A stretch of DNA of 64,000 nt, from contig NZ_JAMLJJ010000002.1 in NCBI RefSeq assembly GCF_023736155.1, positions 186,001-250,000 of the forward strand, read 5' to 3'. Numbering within the stretch: position 1 is the stretch's first letter; every line of letters starts with the position of its first letter. A program made the position numbers and the translations under genes. Source of the DNA: Larsenimonas salina. Lineage in GTDB: Bacteria; Pseudomonadota; Gammaproteobacteria; Pseudomonadales; Halomonadaceae. The notes beneath the pieces are model-generated. The model did not search any database and was not told the DNA's origin. It saw only the letters and a list, made by a program, of their open reading frames with translations. Positions 43,891 through 53,166 of the stretch are shown here, piece after piece.

Positions 43891-44811
43891 ATGGCGTTTT
43901 CCAGACAGGCGGTTACCGACGCGGTTGGCGACGGACTGCTCTCTTTTCCTGTCACCGACTTCGATGCACTCGGCAACTTCGACGCGGCGTCCTACCGCGC
44001 GCGCATCGAATGGCTGCTCGAGTATGAAATTTCCACCCTGTTCGTGGCGGGCGGCACCGGCGAGTTCTTCAACCTGTCACTTGATGAGTTCAAAGAGATC
44101 GTAACGATTGCGGTCGCGGCCACCAACGGCAAGGTGCCGGTCATCGCAAGCGCCGGCATGAACGCGCATCTGGCCCGCCAGTACGCGCGCATCGCTGAAG
44201 AGGCGGGCGCCGATGGCATCCTCCTGATGCCGCCGTATCTGACCGAGTGCCCGCAGTCCGGTCTTTTCGAGTACGCCAAGTCAGTGTGCGACTCGACCGA
44301 CATCAACGTGATCTATTACAACCGCGCCAACGGCCTGATGAACGCCGAAACCGTCAAGGCGCTGGCCGATGCCTGCCCGAATCTGATCGGCTTCAAGGAC
44401 GGCAAGGGCGACATTCAGGCGCTCAACACGATCATCAAGACCGTTGGTGACCGTCTGGTCTACGTCGGCGGCGTGCCGACTGCCGAAATCTTTGCAGAAG
44501 CCTATCTTTCCATCGGGGTGAACACCTATTCCTCGGCGGTGTTCAACTTCGTCCCCGAGATGGCGGTGTCGTTCTACAAGGCGCTGCGCGCTGGCGATTC
44601 CGAAACAGTGGCGCGTCTGACCCGCGAGTTCTTCATCCCGTTCGTGCAGCTGCGTGACACCTGCCCGGGTTACGCGGTCAGCCTGGTCAAGGCCGGGGCG
44701 TCACTGGTCGGTCATCCGGGCGGCAACGTGCGTTCCCCGCTGATCATGCCCTCCGAGGATGAAACCCGGGTGCTCAAGCAGTTGATCGACGGTGTCGAGA
44801 ACGCGTCCTGA
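43891..44811 (+). CDS. kdgD: 5-dehydro-4-deoxyglucarate dehydratase, copy 1
   Basis: A 306-residue member of the DapA/NAL aldolase superfamily that decarboxylates and dehydrates 5-dehydro-4-deoxy-D-glucarate to 2-oxoglutarate semialdehyde. The Schiff-base Lys169 is in LIGFKDGKGD, the catalytic tyrosine is in VIYYNRANG, and AGGTGEFFNLS is the substrate-carboxylate loop. The start at 43891 has GAGG 6 nt upstream; an ATG at 43879 lacks one. It shares long identical blocks with the copy at 50833 (GILLMPPYLTECP, GGVPTAEIFAEAYLSIGVN). It leads the second transport/dehydratase group. Confidence 0.92.
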   Translation: MAFSRQAVTDAVGDGLLSFPVTDFDALGNFDAASYRARIEWLLEYEISTLFVAGGTGEFFNLSLDEFKEIVTIAVAATNGKVPVIASAGMNAHLARQYARIAEEAGADGILLMPPYLTECPQSGLFEYAKSVCDSTDINVIYYNRANGLMNAETVKALADACPNLIGFKDGKGDIQALNTIIKTVGDRLVYVGGVPTAEIFAEAYLSIGVNTYSSAVFNFVPEMAVSFYKALRAGDSETVARLTREFFIPFVQLRDTCPGYAVSLVKAGASLVGHPGGNVRSPLIMPSEDETRVLKQLIDGVENAS

Positions 44812-44870
44812 CGCGGGCGAGCGCACTGAAAAATAGACACCCACACAATGACAGTAATTGAGGTGACTCC

Positions 44871-45923
44871 ATGAAAACGTCGAGGTTAACGTTTGGTCTG
44901 GTCGGCTCTGCCTTTATGGCATCCCTGGCGCTTGCGCCCATTGCGGCGGCAGCCGATGGCCCGCTTAGAGGCAATGTTCGTGTCGTTATCGGATCGACTT
45001 CCACAGGCGGCGATACGTATCAAAACGCCAGTATCGTAGTCGATGCGCTTTCCAAGAAGCTGGACTTGAACATGAAGGTGGATGCTGTCGGCTTCAGTTC
45101 TGCCTATCGCGCCCTGGACCGTGACCCTCGCGGCAACACGTTGATGATTTTCCATGACCAGTCCTATCTGGGTCACCTTTACGGGGTGGAAGGCTATAAG
45201 GATCCGTTCACGAACTACACCGTGGGGCCAACCATTGCCATAAACCCCGGAAACGCCTACCTGGTGCCCAAGGACTCTCCCTACCAATCGCTTGATGACA
45301 TCATCAAGGCGGCGGGGGAGGGCAAGACCATTCGCGTTGCCATTCAGCCGGGCGGGGTGTCTGAAATCGGGTATACCGCCCTCAAGAACGCGATTCGCAT
45401 CGAGCATCCGGGCGCGGAAGATAATCTTGTAGCGGTAAATACCGGCTCGCAGTCTGACAAGAACCAGCTGCTGTTCGATGATCAGGCGGATTTGATCAAT
45501 GGATCAGTGCAGGCCAATGAGCAGTATACGCGGCTGCCTGAAAGCGATCAGAAGGCCATGCGCTTTATTTGGCTTACGGCCACAAGTGAAACGTTGCAGC
45601 AGGCGCCGGAAAACGGTCTGGGGCAAACGGATCGAGCGACACTGCTTGAATACGCAGAACCCAACGTCAAGGTGACGATGGGTGGGGATAAGAACTTCGC
45701 CTTCGATAAGGAATTCTTTTTCCTTTACAACAAGAAAATGAACCCCGCAATCATCAAGCAGATCGATGACACGCTGGAAGAAATCTACGCCGAAGGCGCT
45801 ATCCAGAAGGTTCAGAAGAAGTCGTTTTTCATTCCCGATTTCAAACCCTCGTCAAAGGCTCAGTCCCACTTGAAGGAAAAGGCTGATCGCTACGAAACAA
45901 TCATAGAAAGCATCAATAAATAG
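44871..45923 (+). CDS. TctC-like periplasmic binding protein, transporter 2 (divergent type)
   Basis: A 350-residue binding protein with a signal peptide ending near APIAAAADG. It follows the TctC/Bug fold (VRVVIGSTSTGGDTYQNASIVVDALSKKL at the start; NAYLVPKDSPYQSLDDIIKAA; VAIQPGGVSEIG), but differs strongly from tctC1, replacing the usual GGG(N/S)D loop by TGGDTYQ. It ends at a strong terminator, before tctB2. Together with garD further down, galactarate is the most likely ligand, but that is inference. Confidence 0.83.
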   Translation: MKTSRLTFGLVGSAFMASLALAPIAAAADGPLRGNVRVVIGSTSTGGDTYQNASIVVDALSKKLDLNMKVDAVGFSSAYRALDRDPRGNTLMIFHDQSYLGHLYGVEGYKDPFTNYTVGPTIAINPGNAYLVPKDSPYQSLDDIIKAAGEGKTIRVAIQPGGVSEIGYTALKNAIRIEHPGAEDNLVAVNTGSQSDKNQLLFDDQADLINGSVQANEQYTRLPESDQKAMRFIWLTATSETLQQAPENGLGQTDRATLLEYAEPNVKVTMGGDKNFAFDKEFFFLYNKKMNPAIIKQIDDTLEEIYAEGAIQKVQKKSFFIPDFKPSSKAQSHLKEKADRYETIIESINK

Positions 45924-45929
45924 CGTTGG

Positions 45930-45956
45930 GCCGGCATATGCGTATGCCGGCTTTTT
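45930..45956 (+). terminator. Internal terminator between tctC2 and tctB2
   Basis: GCCGGCATA (45930-45938), TGCG loop, TATGCCGGC (45943-45951), then five T: a complete intrinsic terminator inside the operon, 7 nt past the tctC2 stop. Partial read-through would give more binding protein than permease. Confidence 0.88.
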
Positions 45957-46003
45957 AGTGTTATCTGCGCTTCCCGATTATTTGAGTTCTTTACGGAGTC
46001 GAT

Positions 46004-46447
46004 ATGGAATCCGGGACTACAAGCCCACTGAGTGTTTCGATTGATTTTCAAACATCTCATTTGTTTTTTCCCCATATCATTAATTGGACGATAGGCCTCC
46101 TGTTTGTCCTGGTTCTTGTTTTTAGAGTTGTTCCTTTCCTTAAAAAGGTGAAGCGAGGCGAGAGAGCGTTGCCCTTTATCGGAGAATCGATGGATGGCTT
46201 TCGGTTCGTGGGCACACTGGTATTGCTTGTCGCGTATTTTTATCTGATGTCGGTGGTTGGTGATTATTTCCCCTATACGGGCTATGGCTTCCTGTTTACC
46301 TCAATTGGCTTTCTGTTTCTTATGTCGCTGCTTTATATGCATACGCGCACAAAGCGAAAGATCATTGTTGCAGGTATCAATGCCTTACTTGCGCCCGCCC
46401 TCGCTTGGGTCGTTTTTGCCAAGCTGTTTTACATCACCTTGCCCTAG
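46004..46447 (+). CDS. TctB-like small membrane subunit, transporter 2
   Basis: A 147-residue protein with four hydrophobic helices (WTIGLLFVLVLVFRVV, FVGTLVLLVAYFYLMSVV, YGFLFTSIGFLFLMSLL, AGINALLAPALAWVVFA) and the TctB length. GGAG lies 5 nt before the ATG. The DNA is clearly richer in A/T than its surroundings: 25 of 60 bases in 46081-46140 are G or C, against 38 of 60 at 41281-41340 in tctA1. tctA2 follows 12 nt later. Confidence 0.83.
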   Translation: MESGTTSPLSVSIDFQTSHLFFPHIINWTIGLLFVLVLVFRVVPFLKKVKRGERALPFIGESMDGFRFVGTLVLLVAYFYLMSVVGDYFPYTGYGFLFTSIGFLFLMSLLYMHTRTKRKIIVAGINALLAPALAWVVFAKLFYITLP

Positions 46448-46459
46448 CGGAGTGCTCTC

Positions 46460-47968
46460 ATGATGGATGTTCTGTCATCGCTTGATATCACCTTCTTTTT
46501 ACTGACAGCGCTGGGTGCACTGGTCGGCATTATATTCGGGGCCATCCCTGGCATGACGGCCACCATGGCGGTCGCTGTCTGTCTTCCCCTCACGTATGCC
46601 CTCGGTCTGGAACATGGGCTTGCGCTTTTGCTGGGCCTTTATGTCGGTGGGATTTCCGGCGGAATGGTACCGGCGGTCTTGTTGAATATTCCGGGCACCC
46701 CGTCCTCGATCACGACCACATTTGATGGGTACCCCATGGCCCAGCGGGGCGAGGGTGAGCGGGCGCTTCGTATTTGTATTGTCGCCTCGCTGGTGGGCGG
46801 TCTGATAAGTGCGGTCGTACTGTTCTGGTTTGCGCCAATGCTTGCGGAGTTTTCGATCAAGTTTTCCTACGTGGAAAAGTTTCTGATCATCCTTCTGGCG
46901 TTGTCGGTGATCGCGTCGATGTCCAGCAATATGCTGGTGGGGCTGTTCAGTGGTGCAATCGGTATCTGGTTGAGCCTGATCGGCACGTATAGCCTTTCCG
47001 ATGGCGGCAATGGAAAAACCCGCCTCATGTTCGACTTTATGGAACCCTACTTGTTCGAAGGCTTTTCCCTGTTGCCGGTGTTGATTGGCATCTTTGGAAT
47101 TTCGACCGTGCTTATCGAGGCCGAGCGTGGCATCAGCGGAGGGCTCAAGGGCACGAATGTGGAAGTGAGCAAGGAGAAGCGTTTTTCGCTGTCCGTGTTC
47201 AAGGGCGGCATAACCAACCTGGTTCGCTCTTCGTTTATCGGAACGTTTGTAGGCATGTTGCCCGGGGTAGGCGGCAGCGCGGCTTCCGTACTGGCCTATA
47301 CGCAGGAAAAGAACCTGTCTCGTGATTCCAGTCAGATGGGTAAGGGGGCACCGCAGGGGCTGATTGCGTCGGAGTCGTCCAATAACGCGCTGACCGGCGG
47401 CGCTTTGATACCGCTTCTCTCCCTCGGTATCCCGGGGGACTCGACAACCGCTGTTTTGATCGGTGCCTTTACACTGCAGGGCATTCAGGTCGGCCCATTG
47501 TTCATTCCTGAAAATCAGGACACCTGGTACGTCATGATGGCGGCGCTGGTCTTTGCCAACTTCGTCATGTTCTTTCTGATGTTTTATGCCATCAAGCATA
47601 TCGCCAAGGTGGTGCTGGTTCCCAAGTACATTCTGTTTCCCATCATCGTAATGATGTGCGTCATTGGCGCCTACGCGATCAATTACGGCATCATGTTCGA
47701 TGTGTGGACACTGCTTATCTTTGGAATCATCGGCTACATCATCCAGAAGATCGGCCTTGAGGTCGCCCCTTTGATCATCGGCTTCATTCTGGGCGGGTCT
47801 GCCGAGGTTTACTTCGTCAAATCCCTCGAATCCTTCGGGACGTATTCGATCTTCTTCACCAAAAGCCCGATCGCAGTTGTGCTTTGGGGACTGATTGCAG
47901 CGTCCATCGCCCTGTCAGCGTTCATCGGCTTTAAATCCCGCAAACGCGGCATGAGGAACGTATCATGA
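46460..47968 (+). CDS. TctA-type large permease subunit, transporter 2
   Basis: A 502-residue TctA permease: [44 protein letters not shown] and the second-half [19 protein letters not shown] with [22 protein letters not shown] are all intact. It is clearly different from TctA1 and TctA3, which resemble each other. Two successive ATG codons begin the gene, with GGAG 7 nt before the first. Its TGA overlaps the garD ATG by 4 nt, so the carrier and galactarate dehydratase are translationally coupled, which links this transporter to galactarate. Confidence 0.92.
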   Translation: MMDVLSSLDITFFLLTALGALVGIIFGAIPGMTATMAVAVCLPLTYALGLEHGLALLLGLYVGGISGGMVPAVLLNIPGTPSSITTTFDGYPMAQRGEGERALRICIVASLVGGLISAVVLFWFAPMLAEFSIKFSYVEKFLIILLALSVIASMSSNMLVGLFSGAIGIWLSLIGTYSLSDGGNGKTRLMFDFMEPYLFEGFSLLPVLIGIFGISTVLIEAERGISGGLKGTNVEVSKEKRFSLSVFKGGITNLVRSSFIGTFVGMLPGVGGSAASVLAYTQEKNLSRDSSQMGKGAPQGLIASESSNNALTGGALIPLLSLGIPGDSTTAVLIGAFTLQGIQVGPLFIPENQDTWYVMMAALVFANFVMFFLMFYAIKHIAKVVLVPKYILFPIIVMMCVIGAYAINYGIMFDVWTLLIFGIIGYIIQKIGLEVAPLIIGFILGGSAEVYFVKSLESFGTYSIFFTKSPIAVVLWGLIAASIALSAFIGFKSRKRGMRNVS

Positions 47969-49533
47969 CCAATGCGCTGGAACAGCCTCGCATCATTTGC
48001 ATTCACCCAAGCGATAACGTGGCCATTGTCGTGACCTCAGGAGGGCTTCGTGCGGGAACCCGGTTGCCGGATGGGCTTGAGCTGGTCGTGGATGTGCCTC
48101 AGGGGCACAAGGTTGCCCTGAGCGATATCGCGCAGGGCCAGAACATCATTCGCTATGGCGAGGTCATCGGGACGGCGGTATCGGATATTGCCAGGGGCGA
48201 GCACGTCAACGAATCGAACGTGCAGCTGCCCACCCCCCCTGCGCTTGATAACCTTCCGATGGCCTCACGGCCAAGCCCTGCGCTCGAGCCTCTTGAGGGA
48301 TATACCTTCGAAGGCTATCGCAACGTCGATGGCTCGGTGGGTACCAAGAACGTGCTTGGGATCACGACCAGCGTTCAATGCGTTGCGGGCACCCTCGAGC
48401 ACGTCGTCGAGAGGATCAAGAAAGAGCTTTTGCCCCGGTTTCCAAACGTCGATGACGTGGTCGGACTCAATCACAGCTATGGGTGTGGCGTCGCCATCGG
48501 CGCGCCTGCGGCCATCATTCCCATTCGAACCCTGACAAACCTTGCACGAAACCCGAATTTTGGCTGTGAAATCATGGTTTTGGGGCTTGGGTGTGAAAAG
48601 CTTCAGCCTTCGACCCTGGTCGAGGATCAGCCGGTAAAACTGTTCAATCATTCCGATGAGGCTGAAACCAGCGCCAGCACGGTCAGCCTCCAGGATGAGT
48701 CCTTTTCCGGTTTCAGCGAGATGATCGACGGCATCATGCGTGTCGCTGAGCGCCATCTGCAGCGACTTGACCAGCGCCAGCGTGAAACCTGCCCGGTCTC
48801 TGATCTGGTGGTTGGAATGCAGTGCGGGGGGAGCGACGCCTTTTCCGGCGTAACGGCCAACCCGGCGGTGGGGCATGCAACGGATCTTCTCGTGCGTGCC
48901 GGTGCAAGCGTCATGTTTTCAGAGGTGACCGAGGTCCGCGACGCGATCCACCTGCTTACGCCGCGTGCGGTCTCACCAGAGGTCGCGCAGATGCTGATCG
49001 ATCAAATGGCCTGGTACGACGACTATCTGACGCTTGGGCATGCCGACCGCAGCGCCAACCCCTCTCCGGGCAACAAGAAAGGGGGGCTCAGCAATGTGGT
49101 TGAAAAGGCCCTTGGCTCGGTCATCAAGTCCGGAAATTCCCCGATCGTTGATGTGATCGGCCCCGGTGAGCGGCTTAGAACGCGCGGGCTTACGTTTGCA
49201 GCCACGCCTGCCAGCGACTTTATCTGTGGCACCCTGCAAGCCGCAGCCGGCATGAACCTTCAGGTGTTTACCACCGGTCGAGGCACACCCTACAACCTGG
49301 CCATGACGCCGGTCATCAAGGTCTCCAGCAATACCACGCTCAGCCAGCGTTGGCATGATCTGATCGATCTCGATGCCGGCCGTATTGCCACTGGTGAGGC
49401 CACCATCGAAGAGACAGGCCGGGCACTTTTTGACTTGATTTTGGAGGTGGCCAGCGGCCGGACCACCGTTGCGGCAGAAAAACTGGGGCTCTACAACGAT
49501 TTGGTGTTGTTCAATCCGGCGCCGGTAACCTGA
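47965..49533 (+). CDS. garD: Galactarate dehydratase
   Basis: A 522-residue UxaA/GarD-family iron-dependent lyase, the usual length, matching GarD from end to end: [10 protein letters not shown] and [14 protein letters not shown] at the N-terminus (SAF domain), [56 protein letters not shown] and the ending [10 protein letters not shown]. It dehydrates galactarate (meso-mucate) to 5-dehydro-4-deoxyglucarate in the cytoplasm, giving the same intermediate as GudD. Conserved cysteines and histidines in the middle motifs are retained. Confidence 0.95.
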   Translation: MTNALEQPRIICIHPSDNVAIVVTSGGLRAGTRLPDGLELVVDVPQGHKVALSDIAQGQNIIRYGEVIGTAVSDIARGEHVNESNVQLPTPPALDNLPMASRPSPALEPLEGYTFEGYRNVDGSVGTKNVLGITTSVQCVAGTLEHVVERIKKELLPRFPNVDDVVGLNHSYGCGVAIGAPAAIIPIRTLTNLARNPNFGCEIMVLGLGCEKLQPSTLVEDQPVKLFNHSDEAETSASTVSLQDESFSGFSEMIDGIMRVAERHLQRLDQRQRETCPVSDLVVGMQCGGSDAFSGVTANPAVGHATDLLVRAGASVMFSEVTEVRDAIHLLTPRAVSPEVAQMLIDQMAWYDDYLTLGHADRSANPSPGNKKGGLSNVVEKALGSVIKSGNSPIVDVIGPGERLRTRGLTFAATPASDFICGTLQAAAGMNLQVFTTGRGTPYNLAMTPVIKVSSNTTLSQRWHDLIDLDAGRIATGEATIEETGRALFDLILEVASGRTTVAAEKLGLYNDLVLFNPAPVT

Positions 49534-49568
49534 AGCGAGGGTGGGCAGCGTGTGCCTGTCGGTGGGCC

Positions 49569-49606
49569 GGTGGGCGGATGTCGTGTCGGTAGGCAAATGT
49601 CGTGTC
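49569..49606. repeat. 19-nt tandem repeat, two copies plus related flank
   Basis: Units 49569-49587 and 49588-49606 share GGTRGGCRRATGTCGTGTC (three differences). Just before, 49540-49560 (GGTGGGCAGCGTGTGCCTGTC) and 49561-49568 (GGTGGGCC) look like related, shortened copies. It lies in the 101-nt gap between garD and the lactonase gene. Confidence 0.7.
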
Positions 49607-49634
49607 GACATACTGATGATGAACAGGAGGTTCC

Positions 49635-50714
49635 ATGGATCAATCAAGCAGTAAAGACGGTGCAACCAGGCGCGGGTTCGTGAAGCAGGCCATGGCGCTT
49701 TCTGCAGGTGCCGTAACCATGAGTTATCTCGGGCGGGCCAGCGCGGAGCCTCTTGGCCTTCGCTACCCCGATGCCGCCGTCGAGGTGCTGGACGACTCAT
49801 TCCTGAAATACCGGCTGTTCAACGCAAGTGTTGAAAAACTGGCGACGGGAATGCGCTGGGCCGAGGGGCCTGTCTGGGTCGCCGACGGGCGCTATCTGCT
49901 GGTCAGCGACATCCCCAATAACCGCATCATGCGGTGGGATGAAATCACCGGTGCGTTTTCGCCCTATCGTCAGCCATCCAACTTTTCCAATGGCATGTGC
50001 CGCGACCTTCAGGGGCGCTTGATTGTCTGCGAGGGGTCCACCACTGAAGGTCTTGGGCGGCGTGTCACGCGGACCGAGCACAACGGCAAGATAACGGTGC
50101 TTGCGGATCATTATCAGGGCAAACGGTTCAACTCGCCCAACGATGTCGTGGTGCGAAGCGACGGCTCTATCTGGTTTACCGATCCGCCGTTTCAGACGGG
50201 CAATGACTACGAAGGCCATCGAATCGATACCGAGCTGCCTCATGGGGTGTATCGCGTCGATGGCGAGAGTGGCGAAGTGCGTCAGGTCATCGACAATGTC
50301 GCAGGCCCCAATGGGCTTTGTTTCTCACCGGATGAAACCACCCTGTACCTGGTCGAGGGGCGGGCCAAGCCGAACCGGCTGGTGTGGGCCTATTCGGTGA
50401 ACGACGATGGGTCGCTCGGAGGCAGACGCCAGCACATCAAGGCGGAAGGGTATGGGGCGCTTGACGGCATCAAGTGTGACGAGGATGGCAATCTTTGGTG
50501 TGGCTGGGGCAGCTCCGGTGACCCCAGGGGGCGTCCCGAAGACCTCGATGGCGTCATGGTCTTCAACCCCGAGGGCAAGGCGATCGGGCATATCAGGCTA
50601 CCGGAGCGGTGCGCGAACCTGTGCTTTGGTGGCCGCGAGGGCAACCGATTGCTCATGGCCGGCAGCCACTCTATCTACGCACTTTATGTGAATACCCGCA
50701 GCGCCCTGAGTTGA
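49635..50714 (+). CDS. Tat-exported SMP-30/gluconolactonase-family lactonase
   Basis: A 359-residue six-bladed beta-propeller lactonase with a Tat signal (TRRGFVKQAMALSAGAVTM, cleavage near GRASA). Metal-site residues typical of the family appear in MRWAEGPVWVADG (Glu), FNSPNDVVVRSDG (Asn) and NGLCFSPDE (Asp). Export as a folded metalloprotein places it in the periplasm. In this neighbourhood its substrate is probably an aldarolactone (glucaro- or galactarolactone), opened before uptake by the TctCBA carriers. It is 101 nt after garD and is followed by a kdgD2 promoter motif. Confidence 0.85.
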   Translation: MDQSSSKDGATRRGFVKQAMALSAGAVTMSYLGRASAEPLGLRYPDAAVEVLDDSFLKYRLFNASVEKLATGMRWAEGPVWVADGRYLLVSDIPNNRIMRWDEITGAFSPYRQPSNFSNGMCRDLQGRLIVCEGSTTEGLGRRVTRTEHNGKITVLADHYQGKRFNSPNDVVVRSDGSIWFTDPPFQTGNDYEGHRIDTELPHGVYRVDGESGEVRQVIDNVAGPNGLCFSPDETTLYLVEGRAKPNRLVWAYSVNDDGSLGGRRQHIKAEGYGALDGIKCDEDGNLWCGWGSSGDPRGRPEDLDGVMVFNPEGKAIGHIRLPERCANLCFGGREGNRLLMAGSHSIYALYVNTRSALS

Positions 50715-50768
50715 TGATTCTCTGACGCATTAGACTTTTTTTGTGTAGTCGACCACGCATGTAGTTTG

Positions 50769-50781
50769 TATGATGTATTAC
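50769..50781 (+). promoter_or_regulatory. Aldarate-type promoter motif, copy C (upstream of kdgD2)
   Basis: TATGATGTATTAC, preceded by TAGTTTG as in copy D. The motif starts 64 nt before the kdgD2 ATG. The longer A/B-type block (GACCTTGGTC) is absent. Confidence 0.65.
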
Positions 50782-50832
50782 CTTTAAGGGCTAAACGAGT
50801 AGCCCGGCAACGCGATTACAAGGAATATCTTG

Positions 50833-51744
50833 ATGACACACACTGTTGACCAGATTCGCCAAGCCCTGAGTGATGGCCTGCTGTCGTTTCCGATTACCGA
50901 TCTGACGCCTGAAGGTCGGTTCGATGTCGATAGCTACAGTGACCGAATCGAATGGTTTGTCGACCAGGGCGTCTCGAGTATTTTCGTGGCAGGAGGCACC
51001 GGCGAATTCTTCTCCCTGTCGATGGATGAGTACGCGCAGATATGCAAGGCCGCGGTGGACGTCGTTGCCGGGCGTATTCCTGTTATCGCCAGTGCCGGGA
51101 AAAGCATTCCCGATGCCCAGGCTTACTGCCGCATGGCCGAAGAGGCCGGAGTGGATGGCATTCTCCTGATGCCGCCCTACCTGACCGAATGCCCGGCGGA
51201 TGGTGTGATCAAGTACGCCGAAGCCGTCATCAACAGTACCTCGTTGCAAGTGGTCTACTACAACCGCGCTAACGGTGTGCTGGATGCGGAGAGCGTCAAG
51301 TCACTGGCCAGCGCCTGTCCGAACCTGATCGGGCTCAAGGACGGGGTCGGGAACATCGCGGCGTTGAACGACACCATCAAAACCGTTGGAGACCGTTTGG
51401 TTTATATCGGTGGCGTGCCGACGGCCGAAATTTTCGCCGAAGCCTATCTTTCGATTGGCGTAAACACGTATTCCTCGGCGGTGTTCAACTTCATGCCGGA
51501 AATGACCATGGCGTTCTACAAGGCCTTGAGACAGGGCGACCAGGCGGCCGTTACCCGAATCATTCAGGACTTCTTTATCCCGTTTTGCCGTTTGCGCGAC
51601 CGCAAGAAAGGGTACGCCGTCAGCCTGATCAAGGCCGGTGCAGATTTGATCGGTCGACCTGCAGGCGACGTACGTGCGCCCCTGACCATGCCGACCGAGG
51701 CCGAGAAAGCCGAGCTTTCCGAACTTATCAAGGCCAGCCGCTGA
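50833..51744 (+). CDS. kdgD: 5-dehydro-4-deoxyglucarate dehydratase, copy 2
   Basis: A 303-residue paralogue of the enzyme at 43891. Lysine (LIGLKDGVGN), tyrosine (VVYYNRANG) and the AGGTGEFFSLS loop are conserved, so it should be active. The ATG at 50833 is used in preference to a TTG three bases before it. It begins an operon kdgD2-gudD2-KGSADH (gaps of 23 and 67 nt) that holds three consecutive steps from glucarate to 2-oxoglutarate without a transporter. Confidence 0.92.
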   Translation: MTHTVDQIRQALSDGLLSFPITDLTPEGRFDVDSYSDRIEWFVDQGVSSIFVAGGTGEFFSLSMDEYAQICKAAVDVVAGRIPVIASAGKSIPDAQAYCRMAEEAGVDGILLMPPYLTECPADGVIKYAEAVINSTSLQVVYYNRANGVLDAESVKSLASACPNLIGLKDGVGNIAALNDTIKTVGDRLVYIGGVPTAEIFAEAYLSIGVNTYSSAVFNFMPEMTMAFYKALRQGDQAAVTRIIQDFFIPFCRLRDRKKGYAVSLIKAGADLIGRPAGDVRAPLTMPTEAEKAELSELIKASR

Positions 51745-51767
51745 CTTTTCAATAAATAGGCAGTGTC

Positions 51768-53099
51768 ATGTTCCCAACCCTGAAACGTATAACCATCACG
51801 CCCGTGGCCGGCTACGACAGCTTTCTTTTGAACCTGAGCGGCGGTCACGCCCCCTGGTTCATTCGCTGCGTGCTGATGATCGAGGACAGCGCCGGCAACA
51901 CCGGCGTGGGCGAGATTCCGTCAAGCGAGGGCATTCTAGCCGGGCTCGAGCAGTGCCGAGATCTGATCGAGGGCCAGAGCCTGCGCGATTTCCGTCAGGT
52001 GCTGACGCAGTGCAAGGCCCGCCTCGAAGGCAACGGCCCGGAAGAGCGCGGCCAGCAGACGTTCGATCTGCGTGTGGCGGTGCATGTATTGACCGCCATC
52101 GAATCGGCGCTGTTCGATCTCTACGGCCAGCACGTCGAGCTGCCGGTGGCGGATCTGCTTGGCCGGCTCGGGCGCCAGCGCGACGAAGTCGAGGCGCTTG
52201 GGTATCTGTTCCTTCTGGGCGACCCGGACAAGACGGATCTGCCGTACCCGAAGCCGCCTGAGTCACCGCGCGATGACTGGGACGTGGTGCGCTGTCAGGA
52301 AGCGCTGACCCCCGAGGCGGTAGTGCGGCTTGCGAAAGCGGCGCACGCCCGGTACGGCTTCAAGGACTTCAAGCTCAAGGGCGGCGTACTGAGCCCTGAG
52401 GCCGAGGCCGATTGCATTCGCGCGCTTTACGAGGCGTTTCCCGATGCGCGGCTCACGCTTGATCCCAACGGCGCCTGGACGCTCGATCAGGCCGTGAAGG
52501 CCCTGACGCCGATCCGACACATGCTGAGCTACGCCGAAGACCCCTGCGGCCAGGAAGGCGGGTATTCCGGCCGGGAGACCATGGCGGAGTTCAAGCGCCG
52601 TACGGGGCTGCCCACCGCCACCAACATGATCGCGACCGACTTCAAGCAGCTCCAGTTCGCGGTCGCCCTCAATTCGGTCGACATTCCGCTGGCCGACTGC
52701 CATTTCTGGACCATGCAGGGTGCCGTCATGGTCGGTGAGCTCTGTAACGAATGGGGCATGACCTGGGGCTCGCACTCCAACAACCACTTCGACATCTCGC
52801 TTGCGATGATGACCCACGTGGCGGCGGCGTGCCCGGGCGAGATCACCGCGATCGACACCCACTGGATCTGGCAGGATGGTCAGCGTCTGACCACCGAGCC
52901 GTTCCAGATCAGGGACGGCAAGATTTCGGTGCCCAGGACCCCCGGGCTTGGCATCACGATCGACAAGGCGCAGCTCGAGGCTGCGAACCGACTTTATCAG
53001 TCGCTGGAGGTTCGCCAGCGCGATGACGCCATGGCCATGCAATATCTGATTGATGGCTGGCAGTTCGATCCCAAGCGTCCGACGCTTGTACGGGATTGA
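51768..53099 (+). CDS. gudD: Glucarate dehydratase, copy 2
   Basis: A 443-residue enolase-superfamily paralogue of gudD1. [45 protein letters not shown] and AIDTHWIWQ keep all catalytic and metal residues seen in copy 1. Differences cluster in the capping-domain loop ([24 protein letters not shown] and the [19 protein letters not shown] insert), so specificity for a different aldarate (for example idarate) is possible. It lies between kdgD2 and the semialdehyde dehydrogenase. Confidence 0.92.
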   Translation: MFPTLKRITITPVAGYDSFLLNLSGGHAPWFIRCVLMIEDSAGNTGVGEIPSSEGILAGLEQCRDLIEGQSLRDFRQVLTQCKARLEGNGPEERGQQTFDLRVAVHVLTAIESALFDLYGQHVELPVADLLGRLGRQRDEVEALGYLFLLGDPDKTDLPYPKPPESPRDDWDVVRCQEALTPEAVVRLAKAAHARYGFKDFKLKGGVLSPEAEADCIRALYEAFPDARLTLDPNGAWTLDQAVKALTPIRHMLSYAEDPCGQEGGYSGRETMAEFKRRTGLPTATNMIATDFKQLQFAVALNSVDIPLADCHFWTMQGAVMVGELCNEWGMTWGSHSNNHFDISLAMMTHVAAACPGEITAIDTHWIWQDGQRLTTEPFQIRDGKISVPRTPGLGITIDKAQLEAANRLYQSLEVRQRDDAMAMQYLIDGWQFDPKRPTLVRD

Positions 53100-53102
53100 G
53101 AC

Positions 53103-53153
53103 TTCATGGAGAGACGTCCATGCACACCTTTCATGGAAAAGATCCATGCACAC
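53103..53153. repeat. Tandem 26-27 nt repeat of a CATGGA-TCCATG dyad
   Basis: Two successive units (start 53103 and 53130) each read TTCATGGA-N-TCCATGCACAC. Each unit is itself an inverted repeat (CATGGA with TCCATG, 5-6 nt apart). They fill most of the 67-nt gap before the semialdehyde dehydrogenase gene and end 13 nt before its ATG. A tandem operator or a pair of small hairpins are both possible. Confidence 0.75.
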
Positions 53154-53166
53154 TAGCGGAGGCAGT

